DNA of 64,000 nt from Azorinus chamasolen (taxonomy: Eukaryota; Mollusca; Bivalvia; Cardiida; Solecurtidae). Every line of letters begins with the position of its first letter. Position 1 is the first letter of the stretch. The DNA lies in contig OY755243.1 in the NCBI GenBank assembly GCA_963576725.1, forward strand, positions 77,727,349 to 77,791,348. The letters run 5' to 3'. The translations under genes and the position numbers were made by a program. This document shows, piece by piece, positions 24,301-29,236 of this stretch. The notes beneath the pieces are model-generated. The model was not told the origin of the DNA. It ran no database searches and worked only from the letters and a program-made list of their open reading frames with translations.

Positions 24301-27300
24301 TTTTATAAATTGATATTCATGATGTCATTATTTCTTACATGAATATTCATGGAGTATAGGATTAATCCTTTCCCTCATATAAACGTGTTTTCACGCATCT
24401 GCAAATAGAGTAGACCCAGATCAGACGGCTCCTATAGGAGCCATCTGATAGGGTCTGCTCTGTTTGCTAATGGAATTTGATAGATCTGTTTCTTTACTTT
24501 CTAAAATGGCTGCATGTTCCACCTTCCATATTTCATTATAACTATTTTGTCCATGAATATTCAGTAGGTATTGAAATTTGGAATAAACATAGAACAGGGA
24601 AAGGGTTAAGCCCCTATTTCTGTGGAGATGAGAAGTGGGATGGGTATATTTACTGTATCCATCAGTCACTACATCCATTTGTTACTCTTTTAGTGCTCTA
24701 TCTTCTGAAGAGGGGGAGGAATTTACCCTTGTTCTGTTCATTTGTCCATCAGCCCATTAGTCACTCTCTGTATCTGTATATTAACTTTGCTTCCCTTGTC
24801 TTAATCATTTGTCCACCAGCCCACTAGTCACTCCATCCATCTGACACACGTATTATGCTTCCACCTCTGAAGGAGCAAAGGAATTTTAGATTGACCCTAA
24901 TCTGTCAGTCTGTATGTCACTCTTTTTCCTGTAAATGCATTCTTTAAAAAAAATTGACCTCGAGTCCAAATAAGATGCGTAAAGTGAACATTTTCAAAAA
25001 TAACACCTTTATTTCTCCACCAAACCACTGTTGTGAAAAGTCTCCTATTTGTTGTCTTTGTTTATTTGCAGCAACATCAAGCAACAATCCATAGTGCAAT
25101 GTTTCGGGGTGTGTCCGTATGATGGCATTCTGTATCAGATACTTGAACCACTTCTGTGCAGCTTGCGTAAGCATGTAGAGGCTCGCCAGGAGGAAATGAA
25201 AGTGAACAAGGCTAACACAGTGTTGCACATTATGAAGGATGTGGTCAATGGCCTGAATTTCCTCCATGCCAGGGAAAAGACGCTGGTCAGTCTAGACCTG
25301 TCCATGGACACTGTTGCTGTGAGTTATTCCTTTTAAACTGTGTACAGTAGAACCCATCTTAACCCATTACCTCATAGGCTATTTTTAGATACAACCTCTT
25401 TGAATAAATCTACCGAAAAGGAGCATTAACTAGAGAAAAGGAAAACTTTAGAATTTTGTAGTTTGAAACCATTGTGATAAATAGAGCATAAATAGAGTCG
25501 TCAAAAGTCGTCAATATGAGGGAATGGGTTAAGTGGCCATCAACAAAAGATCTAATGATGGGTCTGTAAAGCAGATGGTACCTAAATGCAGGTCAAAAGT
25601 AATGCAGAAAGCTCCTATGGAAGCTTTTTGCATTACTTTTGCCCTGCATTAAGCAACCACCAGCTTTTTAAGAAACCTGTGTTCAATAAGTGAATGCTTA
25701 GGAGAGGTTCTACTGTATTGCCAGTTATCGTAAATGCTCTCCCTTTAATTTATATGCAACAAACAAAGGGAGGGTCCCTGTTGAATATCTATGTCAGAAA
25801 AAATGACATCATGAATATTTATGAGCTATTTTTATTTTTTATTGGCATATTACGCAGGGCTTTTTGATTTTTGGTTGAAACTGTAGAGTCAAATCTATTA
25901 GATCTTCGTAAGCACACAAAATAGACCCTGATCAGACAGCTTTTGCATAACTTTTGTCCTGCATTAACCTTTTACTGCATAAATACGCCTTTCTACGCCT
26001 TTACAAACAGAGTAGACCCAGATCAAATGGCTCCTGTCCATATGCTATTATAGCAAATTAATCTAATTAATATTCATAACATCATTATTTCTTTCATGAA
26101 TATTCATGGAAGAAAGGGTTACGCAACCACCTACTGTTAAATACATGAATATTCATTCATTGGGTGGTTGCTTTAGACAGTTTCTGTTGTATTTTCTGTT
26201 GATGAAAGATTTGCCTAGCATGCTCTTTGTAACTTGACTCATCCTTATCCCATTCCCTCATAGGCTATTTTTAGACCCAACCTCTTTGAATGAATCTACG
26301 GAAAAGGAGCATTTACTAGAGAAAAGGAAAATGTTGAAATTGTGTAGTATAGAAACCATGATTGTGATAAATAGAGCATTTGCTCCTATGGAGCAGATGC
26401 TCTATTTATCACAATGGTTTCAAGAGGTGACTATTACAGAGGCGTAGAAAGGCGTATTTATGGAGGAAAGGGTTGTAAAAGCTTCAAATAGACAAGGGCT
26501 TGATTTCACCGACTCTTTATCACACTCAAAACCTAAACATGTTTGCATTTGTTCCCAGCATTAGGAATACATTCTCAAAACTATTTGCTTGGTTTCTAGC
26601 CTCTGTCATTCTGGTAAAAGCTGGGAACCATGCAAATATATTTGAGATTACTTTTGAGTCAGTCTCAAGCCAGGTTACTTGTTGTTAAAACTAACCTTTA
26701 CCCTCTTATAAACTCTTTTTCATGCATTTGCAAACAGAGTAAATCCAGATCAGAAAGCTCCTATAGGAGCCATCTTATGAGAGTCTGCTCTGTTTGCTAA
26801 TGAAATTTGATAGATCTATTTCTTTAGTTTCTAAAATGGCTACAATGTTCCACCTTCCATATATAATTATAACTGTTTTGTCCATGAATATTCAGTAGGT
26901 ATTGAAATTTGGAATAGATATAGAACAGGGAAAGGGTTAAAACAAAGGACTTGTTTTTAATGACCTTGAAGTTAAGACTTTGACCTTTAAGGGTTTTACT
27001 ATTTCAGGTGGATGCCTATGGTGTTATCAAACTCACCAATATTTCATTAGAACGGAATGTCCTGCTGAAGCCAGATTATGAATCAGAGAAAATCACTGTT
27101 GGTAAATTTGTGCACTTCCATCCCCATTTTTTCAGCTACACAACCAAAACTGTCCCAAAGATTCAAACAAATAAGAAAACAAATGATTTGAGACATAAAA
27201 TATTGGATAGTTCTGTTGCTGGGGACAAGAAGAAAGCAGATGAAACCGAAGGAAAAGCTAACCCAGAAAGTGACAAAGTAGAATTTGAGGTTAGTGGCAA

Positions 27301-27739
27301 TAGCTTGATGACTTGCTCCACAGATACTTCGGTCACGTATCGTACTGAATACAAGTACATGGCAAAAGATGACATGTACTCTGTTGGTGTAATGATGTGG
27401 GAGCTTTGGAAGGAGGTACCTCTTGCCAGTGACACTTTGGAGTATGCCATACCTGCTGATGCATGCAATGCAAACAAAGAAGGGGACCAGTATATTGCCT
27501 GTGAGCACATGGAGAAATTCATGAGAAGGTTTCAACCCAAAATTCAGCTTCCCATTGATTGTTCTGGTTATGATGATTTAGATAATAAACACTTTGTTGA
27601 AGATTGGTGGGCAACTCTGAAAAGATGTTTAGATCATAAAATGTCATCCAGTGAATGGATAGCTTTGTGGAAAGAAAGACTGGTATTTCCCAGTTTGACC
27701 CTGGTCACATCTGAATTGCATTTTTCGCAGTCTCCATGA
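3213..27739 (+). CDS. Dynamin-like GTPase fused to a pseudokinase domain (DSTYK-like), 10 exons
   Basis: Exons: 3213-3392, 5674-5890, 7684-7976, 10169-10306, 16618-16716, 18853-19073, 22291-22536, 23129-24094, 25072-25318, 27008-27739. All introns are GT-AG and the phases match, giving 3339 nt or 1112 residues. Domains: residues 12-46 helical and SAP/HeH-like (weak); GTPase with P-loop GETGSGKSS (133-141), a switch-I-like stretch (NTHVICEIR), DSPG (237-240) and NKWD (305-308); helical stalk 310-700 with a hydrophobic stretch at 573-596; kinase fold from about 730. The kinase is predicted dead: the VAIK Lys is Arg765, HRD reads SLD (860-862), DFG reads NIS (880-882), and about 100 residues separate the DFG position from the alpha-F Asp991 (DMYSVGVMMWEL). 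Known of the families: dynamin-like GTPases remodel membranes, and pseudokinases act as scaffolds or switches. The function of this protein is inferred only; a membrane-associated signalling GTPase is likely. Molluscan genes of this type are often named DSTYK-like. ATG context is AAAATGG. Confidence 0.88.
3635..3885. mobile_element. TTAA MITE, family A (intron 1)
   Basis: Flanked by TTAA on both sides. The left end is CCCTTTATTCTAT and the right end GGAGTAAAGGG. The core is GCAGACCCTGATCAGATGG-CTCCTATAGGAG-CTGTCTGATTTGGGTCT, a near-perfect inverted repeat. TTAA target sites followed by CCC are typical of piggyBac-type elements, so a non-autonomous piggyBac relative is the likely origin. Confidence 0.75.
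3987..4258. mobile_element. TTAA MITE, family C, with a foldback fragment at its end
   Basis: Starts at TTAACACATTCCCTCATATT. Its core is a palindrome around AGAACATTTGCTCCTTTATAGGAGCAAATGCTCT. The right arm TAGCCTATGAGGGAA is present, but the terminal AAAGGGTTAA is replaced by a piece of the GTAGGAGCTTTCAGCATTAC foldback family. Family C means about 230-bp elements with the core AAACCATTGTGATAAATAGAG. Confidence 0.65.
4259..5152. other. Intron 1 remainder; one short palindromic element, no gene
   Basis: At about 4391-4465 the arms CAGACAGTTTGTATCCCAA and TGGATCTAAACTGTTTGC mark a copy of another palindromic family, also seen near 27771 and 37310. Nothing else was recognised. The open frame at 4316-4534 runs through this repeat. 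Confidence 0.4.
5153..5657. mobile_element. TTAA MITE family A split by a nested family D element
   Basis: The outer element begins TTAACCCTTTACTTCAT, has the GTAAACAGAGCAGACC core and ends GGAGTAAAGGG at about 5653. Its right arm (GCAAAGGCG ... AAAGGCATGTCTATGG) is interrupted exactly at a TTAA by the family D element at 5380-5629. Removing that insert and one TTAA restores a normal arm. Confidence 0.75.
5380..5629. mobile_element. TTAA MITE, family D
   Basis: 250 bp with perfect 13-bp inverted ends CCCTTCGCTTGCT / AGCAAGCGAAGGG and TTAA on both sides. The core is GACAGCTCCTGCAGGAGCTGTC between ACCCTGATGA and TCATCTGGGT. The other full copies lie at 6715 and 29761, with half a copy at 54927. 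The copies are very similar, suggesting recent spread. Confidence 0.88.
5674..5890 (+). CDS. GTPase-pseudokinase exon 2
   Basis: Encodes residues 61-133, helical, ending ILVLG, the beta-strand that enters the P-loop. The Gly codon is split by the intron (phase 1). The acceptor is TTTGGTTTTAG at 5673. A second AG at 5681-5682 is also in frame and would remove three residues (TIQ). The donor is GTAATT. Confidence 0.85.
5911..6310. mobile_element. Two adjoining family A MITEs (first lacks its core)
   Basis: 5911-6087 keeps both arms of family A (CCATAAAAATGCC, ATTCATGGAGTAATG) but the central palindrome is gone. A second copy starts at the shared TTAA (6084-6087) and runs to about 6310, with the core CCGACAGCTCCTACAGGAG. 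Loss of a palindrome core is what replication slippage across a hairpin produces. Confidence 0.6.
6458..6600. mobile_element. Partial MITE with CTCCAAGAGGAG core
   Basis: AACCCTTTCAAACCAATTGG opens the copy. The palindrome GATCAGGGTGCTCCAAGAGGAGCCCTCTGATC lies between TGTAGATCCA and AGGGTCTGCACT. The right end is not recognisable. Confidence 0.45.
6680..7162. mobile_element. Family A MITE split by a nested family D element
   Basis: The left arm (TAAGAAATAATGAATATTAA) and right part (TTAATCAGATTAATTCG, then the core GACGGCTCTTATAGGAGCCGTC, ending AGGGAAAGGGTTAA) belong together. They are separated by the family D insert 6715-6964 at a TTAA inside the arm. Confidence 0.7.
6715..6964. mobile_element. 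TTAA MITE, family D (second copy)
   Basis: Same 250-bp structure as at 5380-5629, with ends CTCTTCGCTTGCT / AGCAAGCGAAGGG and TTAA flanks. This is the second case of family D sitting inside family A. Confidence 0.85.
7159..7393. mobile_element. TTAA MITE, family C
   Basis: Starts TTAACCCATTAACTC and ends GAGGGAATGGGTTAA. The core (GATAAATAGAGCATTTGCTC / GAGAAAATTCTCTATTTATC) is a slightly damaged palindrome. Confidence 0.75.
7390..7617. mobile_element. TTAA MITE, family B (reverse orientation, core shortened)
   Basis: Shares its left TTAA with the preceding family C copy. It shows the family B words GCCTGTTCTATGTTTATT, CTGAATATTCATGAACAAA and ATCTGGGTCTTCTCTGTTTG. Part of the left half of the core palindrome is missing (AAACAGACTCCTATAGG). 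Confidence 0.65.
7684..7976 (+). CDS. GTPase-pseudokinase exon 3 (P-loop)
   Basis: Completes the split Gly and encodes ETGSGKSSFINLLL, a classic G1/Walker A motif, then a switch-I-like NTHVICEIR, ending at residue 230. The acceptor is CACACTCTAG and the donor GTAAGT (phase 0). A family-B MITE ends about 65 bp upstream of the acceptor. Confidence 0.93.
8023..8313. mobile_element. TTAA MITE, family A (intron 3)
   Basis: Begins TTAACCCAATACCCAATG and ends GGAGTAAAGGGTTAA. The core GATCAGACGGCTCCTACAGGAGCCATCTGATC is intact. The left arm contains a small internal duplication (GAATATTAATG). A more degraded related stretch follows to about 8430. Confidence 0.7.
8574..8754. mobile_element. Double hairpin element
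   Basis: Two adjacent hairpins lie inside outer arms TTTCTCCACCAAACCC / GTTTGGTGGAGAAA. Each has GTGACCACTCTTTAGAATCG-type arms around CGTCTCGAAGAGATG or CGTCTCTTCGAGACG. Single-hairpin relatives lie at 9977-10070 and 32900-32995. The family ends with a shared tail (GACGCATTTTATCTGG). Confidence 0.65.
8807..9490 (-). mobile_element. Pearl/Helentron-like element, truncated
   Basis: Starts with the end hairpin AGCTCACCAGAGCAC...GTTCAGGGTGAGCT, then a GTCGTCC/GTCGTGC simple repeat, then degenerate units of about 165 bp with the word CTACAAAAGTTATATAAATTATG and a GC-rich block CAAAATTGGCCC...CCCCAGG. The opposite terminus is not visible. These are the hallmarks of pearl elements of bivalves, thought to be non-autonomous Helitron relatives. 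Confidence 0.7.
9491..9976. other. Intron 3 stretch with MITE fragment only
   Basis: Only a family A left arm (TTAACCCTTTATTCCATAAA to GCAAACAG, 9841-9890) is recognised. No coding sequence is seen. Confidence 0.4.
9977..10070. mobile_element. Hairpin element near exon 4
   Basis: Arms TTTCTCCACCAAACCCTATG and CATAGGGTTTTGTGGAGAA enclose GTGACCACTCTTTAGAATCG and its complement, with centre CGTCTCTTTGAGACG. It ends about 100 bp before the exon 4 acceptor. Confidence 0.7.
10169..10306 (+). CDS. GTPase-pseudokinase exon 4 (G3)
   Basis: Encodes residues 231-276 with VIVDSPGVGE, the G3/Walker B motif of dynamin-type GTPases, followed by FIYIIDCTSAGG, the next core strand. The acceptor is TTATGCAG and the donor GTAATC. 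Phase is 0 at both ends. A hairpin element ends about 100 bp upstream. Confidence 0.93.
10588..10802. mobile_element. Inverted-repeat element with CTGGCAAAAT words
   Basis: The ends TCCGAATTTAGGCTAAAA and CCAGTTTAAATTCGGA are inverted. Inside are repeated inverted words (ACTGGCATTATTTTGCCAGT, TTGCAAGTACCAAATTTTGG and complements). The family is not known to me. Confidence 0.5.
10865..11011. mobile_element. Family C MITE, right half cut off by a pearl-type insertion
   Basis: Starts TTAACCCTTTCCTTCATAC and reaches past the core (GAACATTTGCTCCATAGGAACAAATGC). It is interrupted in its T-run (AAATTTTTCTTTTT) by the element that begins AGCTCACCAGAG. Confidence 0.6.
11012..11480 (-). mobile_element. 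Pearl/Helentron-like element, about two units
   Basis: Same end hairpin (AGCTCACCAGAGCACAAAGTG...CAGGGTGAGCT) and GTCGTGC repeat as at 8807, followed by about two degenerate core units. The far end is not clear. Confidence 0.65.
11629..11919. mobile_element. Family C MITE and a tandem copy, interrupted by a pearl-type array
   Basis: TTAACCCATTCCCTCATAGG opens the copy. Two successive cores (AAACCATTGTGATAAATAGAG ... CTCTATTTATCACAA) follow. The second ends CACAAAGGCTTTTT, where the array 11920-14081 is inserted. The sequence resumes at CAGATCCTACCTC. Confidence 0.6.
11920..14081 (-). mobile_element. Pearl/Helentron-like element with 12 tandem units of about 164 bp
   Basis: Complete in the reverse direction. 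It opens AACAAGAGGGCCAGAATGGC, has 12 units each holding the word ATAACTTTTGTAGAGGACC and a CCCCTGGGGCGGGGCC block, then a GACGAC/GCACGAC simple repeat, and ends in the hairpin AGCTCACCCTGAGCACTTTG...GGTGAGCT. It lies in a T-run of a family C repeat whose uninterrupted sisters stand at 14230 and 14849. Several units are nearly identical, indicating recent homogenisation. Confidence 0.8.
14082..15495. repeat. Cluster of tandem family C units with an internal duplication of about 0.8 kb
   Basis: Units of about 150 bp (CAGATCCTACCTCTTTGAAT ... CTCTATTTATCACAAAGGC) follow in tandem. A larger block that includes GAGTAAATTAACTCATATAC and ACATACCGGTATGTGTCAGA occurs at about 14355 and again at about 15150, so roughly 0.8 kb was duplicated. 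Confidence 0.65.
15496..16012 (-). mobile_element. Unrecognised stretch ending in a pearl-type terminus
   Basis: 15885-16012 matches a last core unit (CAGTTTTGTTTAGAAACATA) and the terminal hairpin TCAGGGCCATCATGGCCCTC-TTG. It is followed by a family C right arm (TTGCTCCTTTTCAGTAGATT), so it also sits in a family C copy. 15496-15884 was not recognised. The open frame at 15751-15948 has no domain. Confidence 0.45.
16219..16447. mobile_element. TTAA MITE, family C
   Basis: TTAA flanks, CCCATTTCCTCATATTGAC at the left and ATGAGGTAATGGG at the right. The core palindrome ATTTGCTCCTATAGGAGCAAAT is perfect at its centre. Confidence 0.78.
16618..16716 (+). CDS. GTPase-pseudokinase exon 5 (G4)
   Basis: A 33-codon exon, residues 277-309, with an amphipathic helix and then AIFILNKWDE. 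NKWD is the guanine-specificity (G4) motif. The acceptor is AATTCACAG and the donor GTAGGT, phase 0 at both ends. The preceding intron is 6.3 kb and carries a 12-copy pearl-type array. Confidence 0.92.
16796..16972. mobile_element. Pearl-type end fragment and a foldback repeat (intron 5)
   Basis: 16796-16835 (TTAGCTCGTCTGTTTCGAAG) matches in reverse the end of the element at 47551. 16895-16972 is a foldback with centre GCAGAAAGCTCCTATAGGAGCTTTCTG, extending to AATGCAGGA / CCTGCATTAAG. Confidence 0.55.
16990..18562. mobile_element. Family C MITE interrupted by a Tigger/pogo-like element
   Basis: The left half (TTAACCCATTCCCTCACATT to GGTTTCATAAC) and right half (CACAGTTCTAAAAG to GAGGGAATGGGTTAA) make one family C copy once the 17107-18460 insert and one TA are removed. 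Confidence 0.75.
17107..18460. mobile_element. Tigger/pogo-like DNA transposon, 1354 bp, TA target site
   Basis: Terminal inverted repeats CAGTGAAGCTCACTTATAAC-GAA at the left and TTC-GCTATAAGTGAGCTTCACTG at the right differ at one of 23 positions, with TA on both sides. CAGT ends and a TA target are typical of the pogo/Tigger branch of Tc1/mariner. Subterminal copies of TATAGCGAA and CGTTATA words are present. Two overlapping frames (17865-18278 minus, 17902-18183 plus) show no DDE signature that I can recognise, so the element is probably non-autonomous. Confidence 0.75.
18572..18814. mobile_element. TTAA MITE, family E (worn)
   Basis: TTAACCCTTTCACTGCCAATGTC at the left, and GCAGACGACAATTAGAAATTTGG-CGCAG at the right, match the better copy at 32123-32372. 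The core is largely lost. It ends about 40 bp before exon 6. Confidence 0.5.
18853..19073 (+). CDS. GTPase-pseudokinase exon 6
   Basis: Encodes residues 310 to 383 (last codon split, phase 2). It contains the last part of the G domain (QIYKFSTLEAAY, consistent with the G5 region) and a following helix. The acceptor is TACATCACAG and the donor GTAAGT. Confidence 0.9.
19301..19530. mobile_element. TTAA MITE, family C (reverse)
   Basis: TTAA at both ends, left CCCTTTCCTCAATAGCC and right GGAGGAAAGGG. The core GCATTTGCTCCTAAAGGAGCAAATGC is flanked by GATAAATAGA and TCTATTTATT. Confidence 0.78.
19636..19825. repeat. Minisatellite, unit about 33 bp
   Basis: Degenerate repeats of CCAGCTTTTACTAAGTGTTTG-CTTGGTT, about six copies, in intron 6. 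No coding potential is seen. Confidence 0.6.
20295..20544. mobile_element. TTAA MITE, family B
   Basis: TTAA flanks. Left CCCGTTCCTTCATATAAACG and right ACAGGGAAAGGG. The core GATCAGACGGCTCCTATAGG-AGCCGTCTGATC is a perfect palindrome between GTAGACCCA and AGGGTCTTC. The long right arm (CCACCTTCCATATTTC, GTCCATTAATATTCAGTAG) defines family B. Confidence 0.8.
20571..22282 (-). mobile_element. Pearl/Helentron-like element rich in AGGTCA words, about 10 units
   Basis: In reverse it opens AACAAGAGATGTTTGTAAAA-CATGTATACCCCC, carries about ten units of 145-160 bp, then (GACC)n at 20615-20668, and ends in a hairpin TACCCCCATTTTTTCAAAAGGGGGGTA. Each unit contains AGGTCACTAGGTCAAAGGTCA followed by AGGTCACCATGACCT (for example 20793-20807). 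Its opening end directly abuts the exon 7 acceptor. Confidence 0.82.
22291..22536 (+). CDS. GTPase-pseudokinase exon 7 (stalk)
   Basis: Completes Lys383 and encodes residues to 464, mainly helical and charged (ERKKMRADTTERL, LKTKMESFFEKQ), as in the stalk of dynamin-like proteins. The donor is GTAAGT (phase 2). The acceptor TTATTTTCAG lies directly against the CTCTTGTT end of the pearl-type element at 20571-22282, which supplies part of the pyrimidine tract. Confidence 0.88.
22620..22940. repeat. TG-rich stretch with (GT)n microsatellite
   Basis: 22811-22868 is a nearly pure GT run, flanked by T/G-rich sequence that gives several overlapping low-complexity frames on both strands. None is a credible gene. 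Confidence 0.85.
22944..23090. mobile_element. Family C MITE, right half only (before exon 8)
   Basis: Starts at the palindrome centre (CCATAGGAGCAAATGCTC) and keeps the arm CTCCTTTTCGGTAGATTTTA and AATAGCCTATGCGG. The left half is absent. The break is close to the hairpin centre. Confidence 0.6.
23129..24094 (+). CDS. GTPase-pseudokinase exon 8 (stalk, hydrophobic segment, start of kinase N-lobe)
   Basis: The longest exon, residues 465-786. It has long helices, an acidic run (IEEEEEY), then a hydrophobic stretch of about 24 residues at 573-596 (KKVAIGIGLSPVLVVGMAV) that could insert in a membrane, followed by more helices. The end reads CSGYAAVVFKGT, aligning with the kinase glycine loop GxGxxGxVYKG, but two of its three glycines are Cys738 and Ala743. 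The acceptor is TTTGTTGCAG and the donor GTATGT (phase 2). Confidence 0.93.
24112..24609. mobile_element. Family A and family B MITEs side by side, sharing one TTAA
   Basis: 24112-24365 is family A (CCCTTTACTCCATAAATATG ... ATTCATGGAGTATAGGA, core ATGGCTCCTATAGGAGCTGT). 24362-24609 is family B (CCTTTCCCTCATATAAACG ... ACAGGGAAAGGG, core ACGGCTCCTATAGGAGCCAT). The shared TTAA at 24362-24365 suggests that one used the other's end as its target. Confidence 0.78.
24610..25071. other. Intron 8 remainder, nothing recognised
   Basis: A loose repetition of CCATCAGTCACTACATCCAT-type words lies at 24655-24850. No gene or known element was seen. Confidence 0.4.
25072..25318 (+). CDS. GTPase-pseudokinase exon 9 (kinase core)
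   Basis: Encodes residues 787-869. SIVQCFGVC matches the beta-4/5 region and LHIMKDVVNGLNFLHA matches helix alpha-E of kinases. The catalytic loop reads LVSLDLSMDTV where an active kinase has VHRDLKxxN, so His, Arg, Lys and Asn are all replaced. The acceptor is TTTATTTGCAG and the donor GTGAGT (phase 0). Confidence 0.92.
25359..25658. mobile_element. Family C MITE without its core, then a foldback repeat
   Basis: 25359-25532 has TTAA flanks and both arms, but the palindrome is collapsed (AATAGAGCATAAATAGAG). 25586-25658 is a foldback with GTCAAAAGTAATGCAGAAAG, centre GCTCCTATGGAAGC, and its complement, bordered by CCTGCATTAAG. Confidence 0.62.
25964..26120. mobile_element. Family A MITE, core half deleted
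   Basis: TTAACCTTTTACTGCATAAA at the left and ATTCATGGAAGAAAGGGTTA at the right. The core stops at AAATGGCTCCTG and jumps to the right arm (TCCATATGCTATTATAG). Confidence 0.6.
26246..26475. mobile_element. Family C MITE (reverse)
   Basis: CCCATTCCCTCATAGGC at the left and GGAGGAAAGGGTTG at the right. The core GCATTTGCTCCTATGGAGCAGATGC lies between GATAAATAGA and TCTATTTATC. Confidence 0.7.
26692..26940. mobile_element. Family B MITE, last intron
   Basis: AACCTTTACCCTCTTATAAAC at the left and ACAGGGAAAGGGTTAA at the right. The core is GAAAGCTCCTATAGGAGCCATC. It ends 67 bp before exon 10. Confidence 0.72.
27008..27739 (+). CDS. GTPase-pseudokinase exon 10 (kinase C-lobe, stop)
   Basis: Encodes residues 870-1112 and the TGA stop. 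VDAYGVIKLTNIS replaces the DFG region. A charged, Lys-rich insert of about 100 residues then precedes DMYSVGVMMWELW, a clear alpha-F helix with its conserved Asp. The acceptor is ACTATTTCAG. No AATAAA was seen in the first few hundred bases after the stop. Confidence 0.92.
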   Translation: MDAYGVIKLTNISLERNVLLKPDYESEKITVGKFVHFHPHFFSYTTKTVPKIQTNKKTNDLRHKILDSSVAGDKKKADETEGKANPESDKVEFEVSGNSLMTCSTDTSVTYRTEYKYMAKDDMYSVGVMMWELWKEVPLASDTLEYAIPADACNANKEGDQYIACEHMEKFMRRFQPKIQLPIDCSGYDDLDNKHFVEDWWATLKRCLDHKMSSSEWIALWKERLVFPSLTLVTSELHFSQSP

Positions 27740-27770
27740 AAGAATTTGCTTGCTCGTGATAACTTTTGCG

Positions 27771-27833
27771 AATAGTTTGGATTCAGACGAGACACAAAAT
27801 TAATTGACGTCTCATCAAGATCCAGACTGTTTG
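27771..27833. repeat. Short palindromic repeat in the 3' UTR region of the GTPase gene
   Basis: TAGTTTGGATTCAGACGAGAC ... GTCTCATCAAGATCCAGACTG is an inverted repeat that begins 31 bp after the stop codon. Related pieces lie at about 4391 and 37310. If transcribed, it would form a hairpin in the mRNA tail. Confidence 0.5.
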
Positions 27834-27992
27834 ACATGAACATGCATTATGCTTCAATATGTTTGTTTGAGATCCTTATTTGCTTATGCTACCAGATCTA
27901 AGATAATATATGAACAGACAGAGTAGACCCTGTTTAGATGGCCCCTACAGGGTTGTCTGACCTGAATTAGAGTAGACAAAACCATTTTGTTG

Positions 27993-28226
27993 TTAATCCC
28001 TTTACTTCTTGCATATTCATGTAAGAAATTATGGTGTCATGAATATTTACCAGCTGAATTTTTATGATGGAATATGAAGACATTATTTTTTGGACATGGC
28101 AGAAACTGTAGAATCAGATCTATATTATTTTAAAAGCAAGTAGAGTAGACCCTAATCAGATGGCTTCCATAGGAACTGTTTGATCTGGGTCTGCTCTGTG
28201 CAAAGGTGTAAAATGTGCATTAAAGG
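27993..28226. mobile_element. Family A MITE
   Basis: TTAATCCCTTTACTTCTTGC opens it. The core is CAGATGGCTTCCATAGGAACTG between GTAGACCCTAAT and TTTGATCTGGGTC. The right end is worn. Part of its core recurs inside the next element. Confidence 0.65.
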
Positions 28227-28279
28227 ATGCCTGTTTCAGTAGTTTTTCGTCAAGCTCTTGAGATAAGGTTATACCATTC

Positions 28280-28652
28280 TTAACCCTTTCCTCCATAAAT
28301 ACTCTTTTCTATGCCTCTGTAATAGTCACTACTTGAAACCATTGTGACAAATAGATCTATATTATTTTATAAGCAAGTAGAGTAGACCCTAAGCAGATGG
28401 CTCCCATAGGAACCGTTTGATCTGGGTCTGCTCTGGGCATAAATACACTTTTCTATGCCTCTGTAATAGTCACTACTTGAAACCATTGTGCCAAATATAG
28501 CATTTTCTCCATAGGAGCAAATGCTCTATTTATCACAATGGTTTCAATACTACACAATTCTAACAATTTCCTTTTCTCTAGTAAATGATCCTTTTTAGTA
28601 GATTTATTCAAAGAGGATGGGTCTAACAATAGTCTATGGGGGAATGGGTTAA
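28280..28652. mobile_element. Family C MITE containing a copied family A core
   Basis: TTAA flanks and family C arms are intact. After the first arm the sequence switches at about 28352 into an 80-bp stretch nearly identical to 28118-28198 of the neighbouring family A copy. It then restarts the family C arm (CTTTTCTATGCCTCTGTAAT for the second time) and finishes normally. It looks like template switching. Confidence 0.7.
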
Positions 28653-28859
28653 TAAAGACTCGTGTTAATGCATTTATAGAGTAGGCCCAGATCAGACAGC
28701 TTCTACAGTTTCTGCCATGGCTAAAAAATTATGTATTCATAACTTCATATGCCATCATAAAAATTCAATTAATGAATATTCACAATATCATTACTTCTTA
28801 CATGAATATTTATGAGCTAAAGGATTAAGCAGCTGCTCCAAAGAAGTCTGTTATAAAAG

Positions 28860-29236
28860 ACTGAAACTTACTAGAGGATAAACCGATTTGGAATGACAAA
28901 TAGTGCAGACCCTGATCAGAGGGCTCCTCTAGGAGCCCTCTGATTTGGGTCTACACTGTCTGCAAATGACAAAGGGCTAAATGAAACTTAACCCTTTCCC
29001 TCATATAAACATGTTTTCACACATTTGCAAACAGAGTAGACCCAGATCAGACGGCTCCTAGAGGAGCTGTCGGATCAGGGTCTGCTCTGTTTGCTAATAG
29101 AATTTGATAGATCTGTTTCTTTGCTTTCTAAAATGTCTACAATGTTCCACCTTCCATATTTCTTAATAACTATTTTGTTAATGAGTATTCAGTTGGTATT
29201 GAAATTTGGAATAAATATAGAACAGGGAAAGGGTTT
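28860..29236. mobile_element. Palindromic MITE fragment followed by a family B copy
   Basis: 28870-28980 holds GCAGACCCTGATCAGAGGG-CTCCTCTAGGAG-CCCTCTGATTTGGGTCTAC. 28988-29236 is family B (TTAACCCTTTCCCTCATATA ... AACAGGGAAAGGGTTT, core ACGGCTCCTAGAGGAGCTGT). Confidence 0.68.

Noticed and set aside
27083..27535. 150-codon and 119-codon minus-strand frames
   Set aside because: They are antisense to exon 10 of the GTPase-pseudokinase gene, which has clear family matches.
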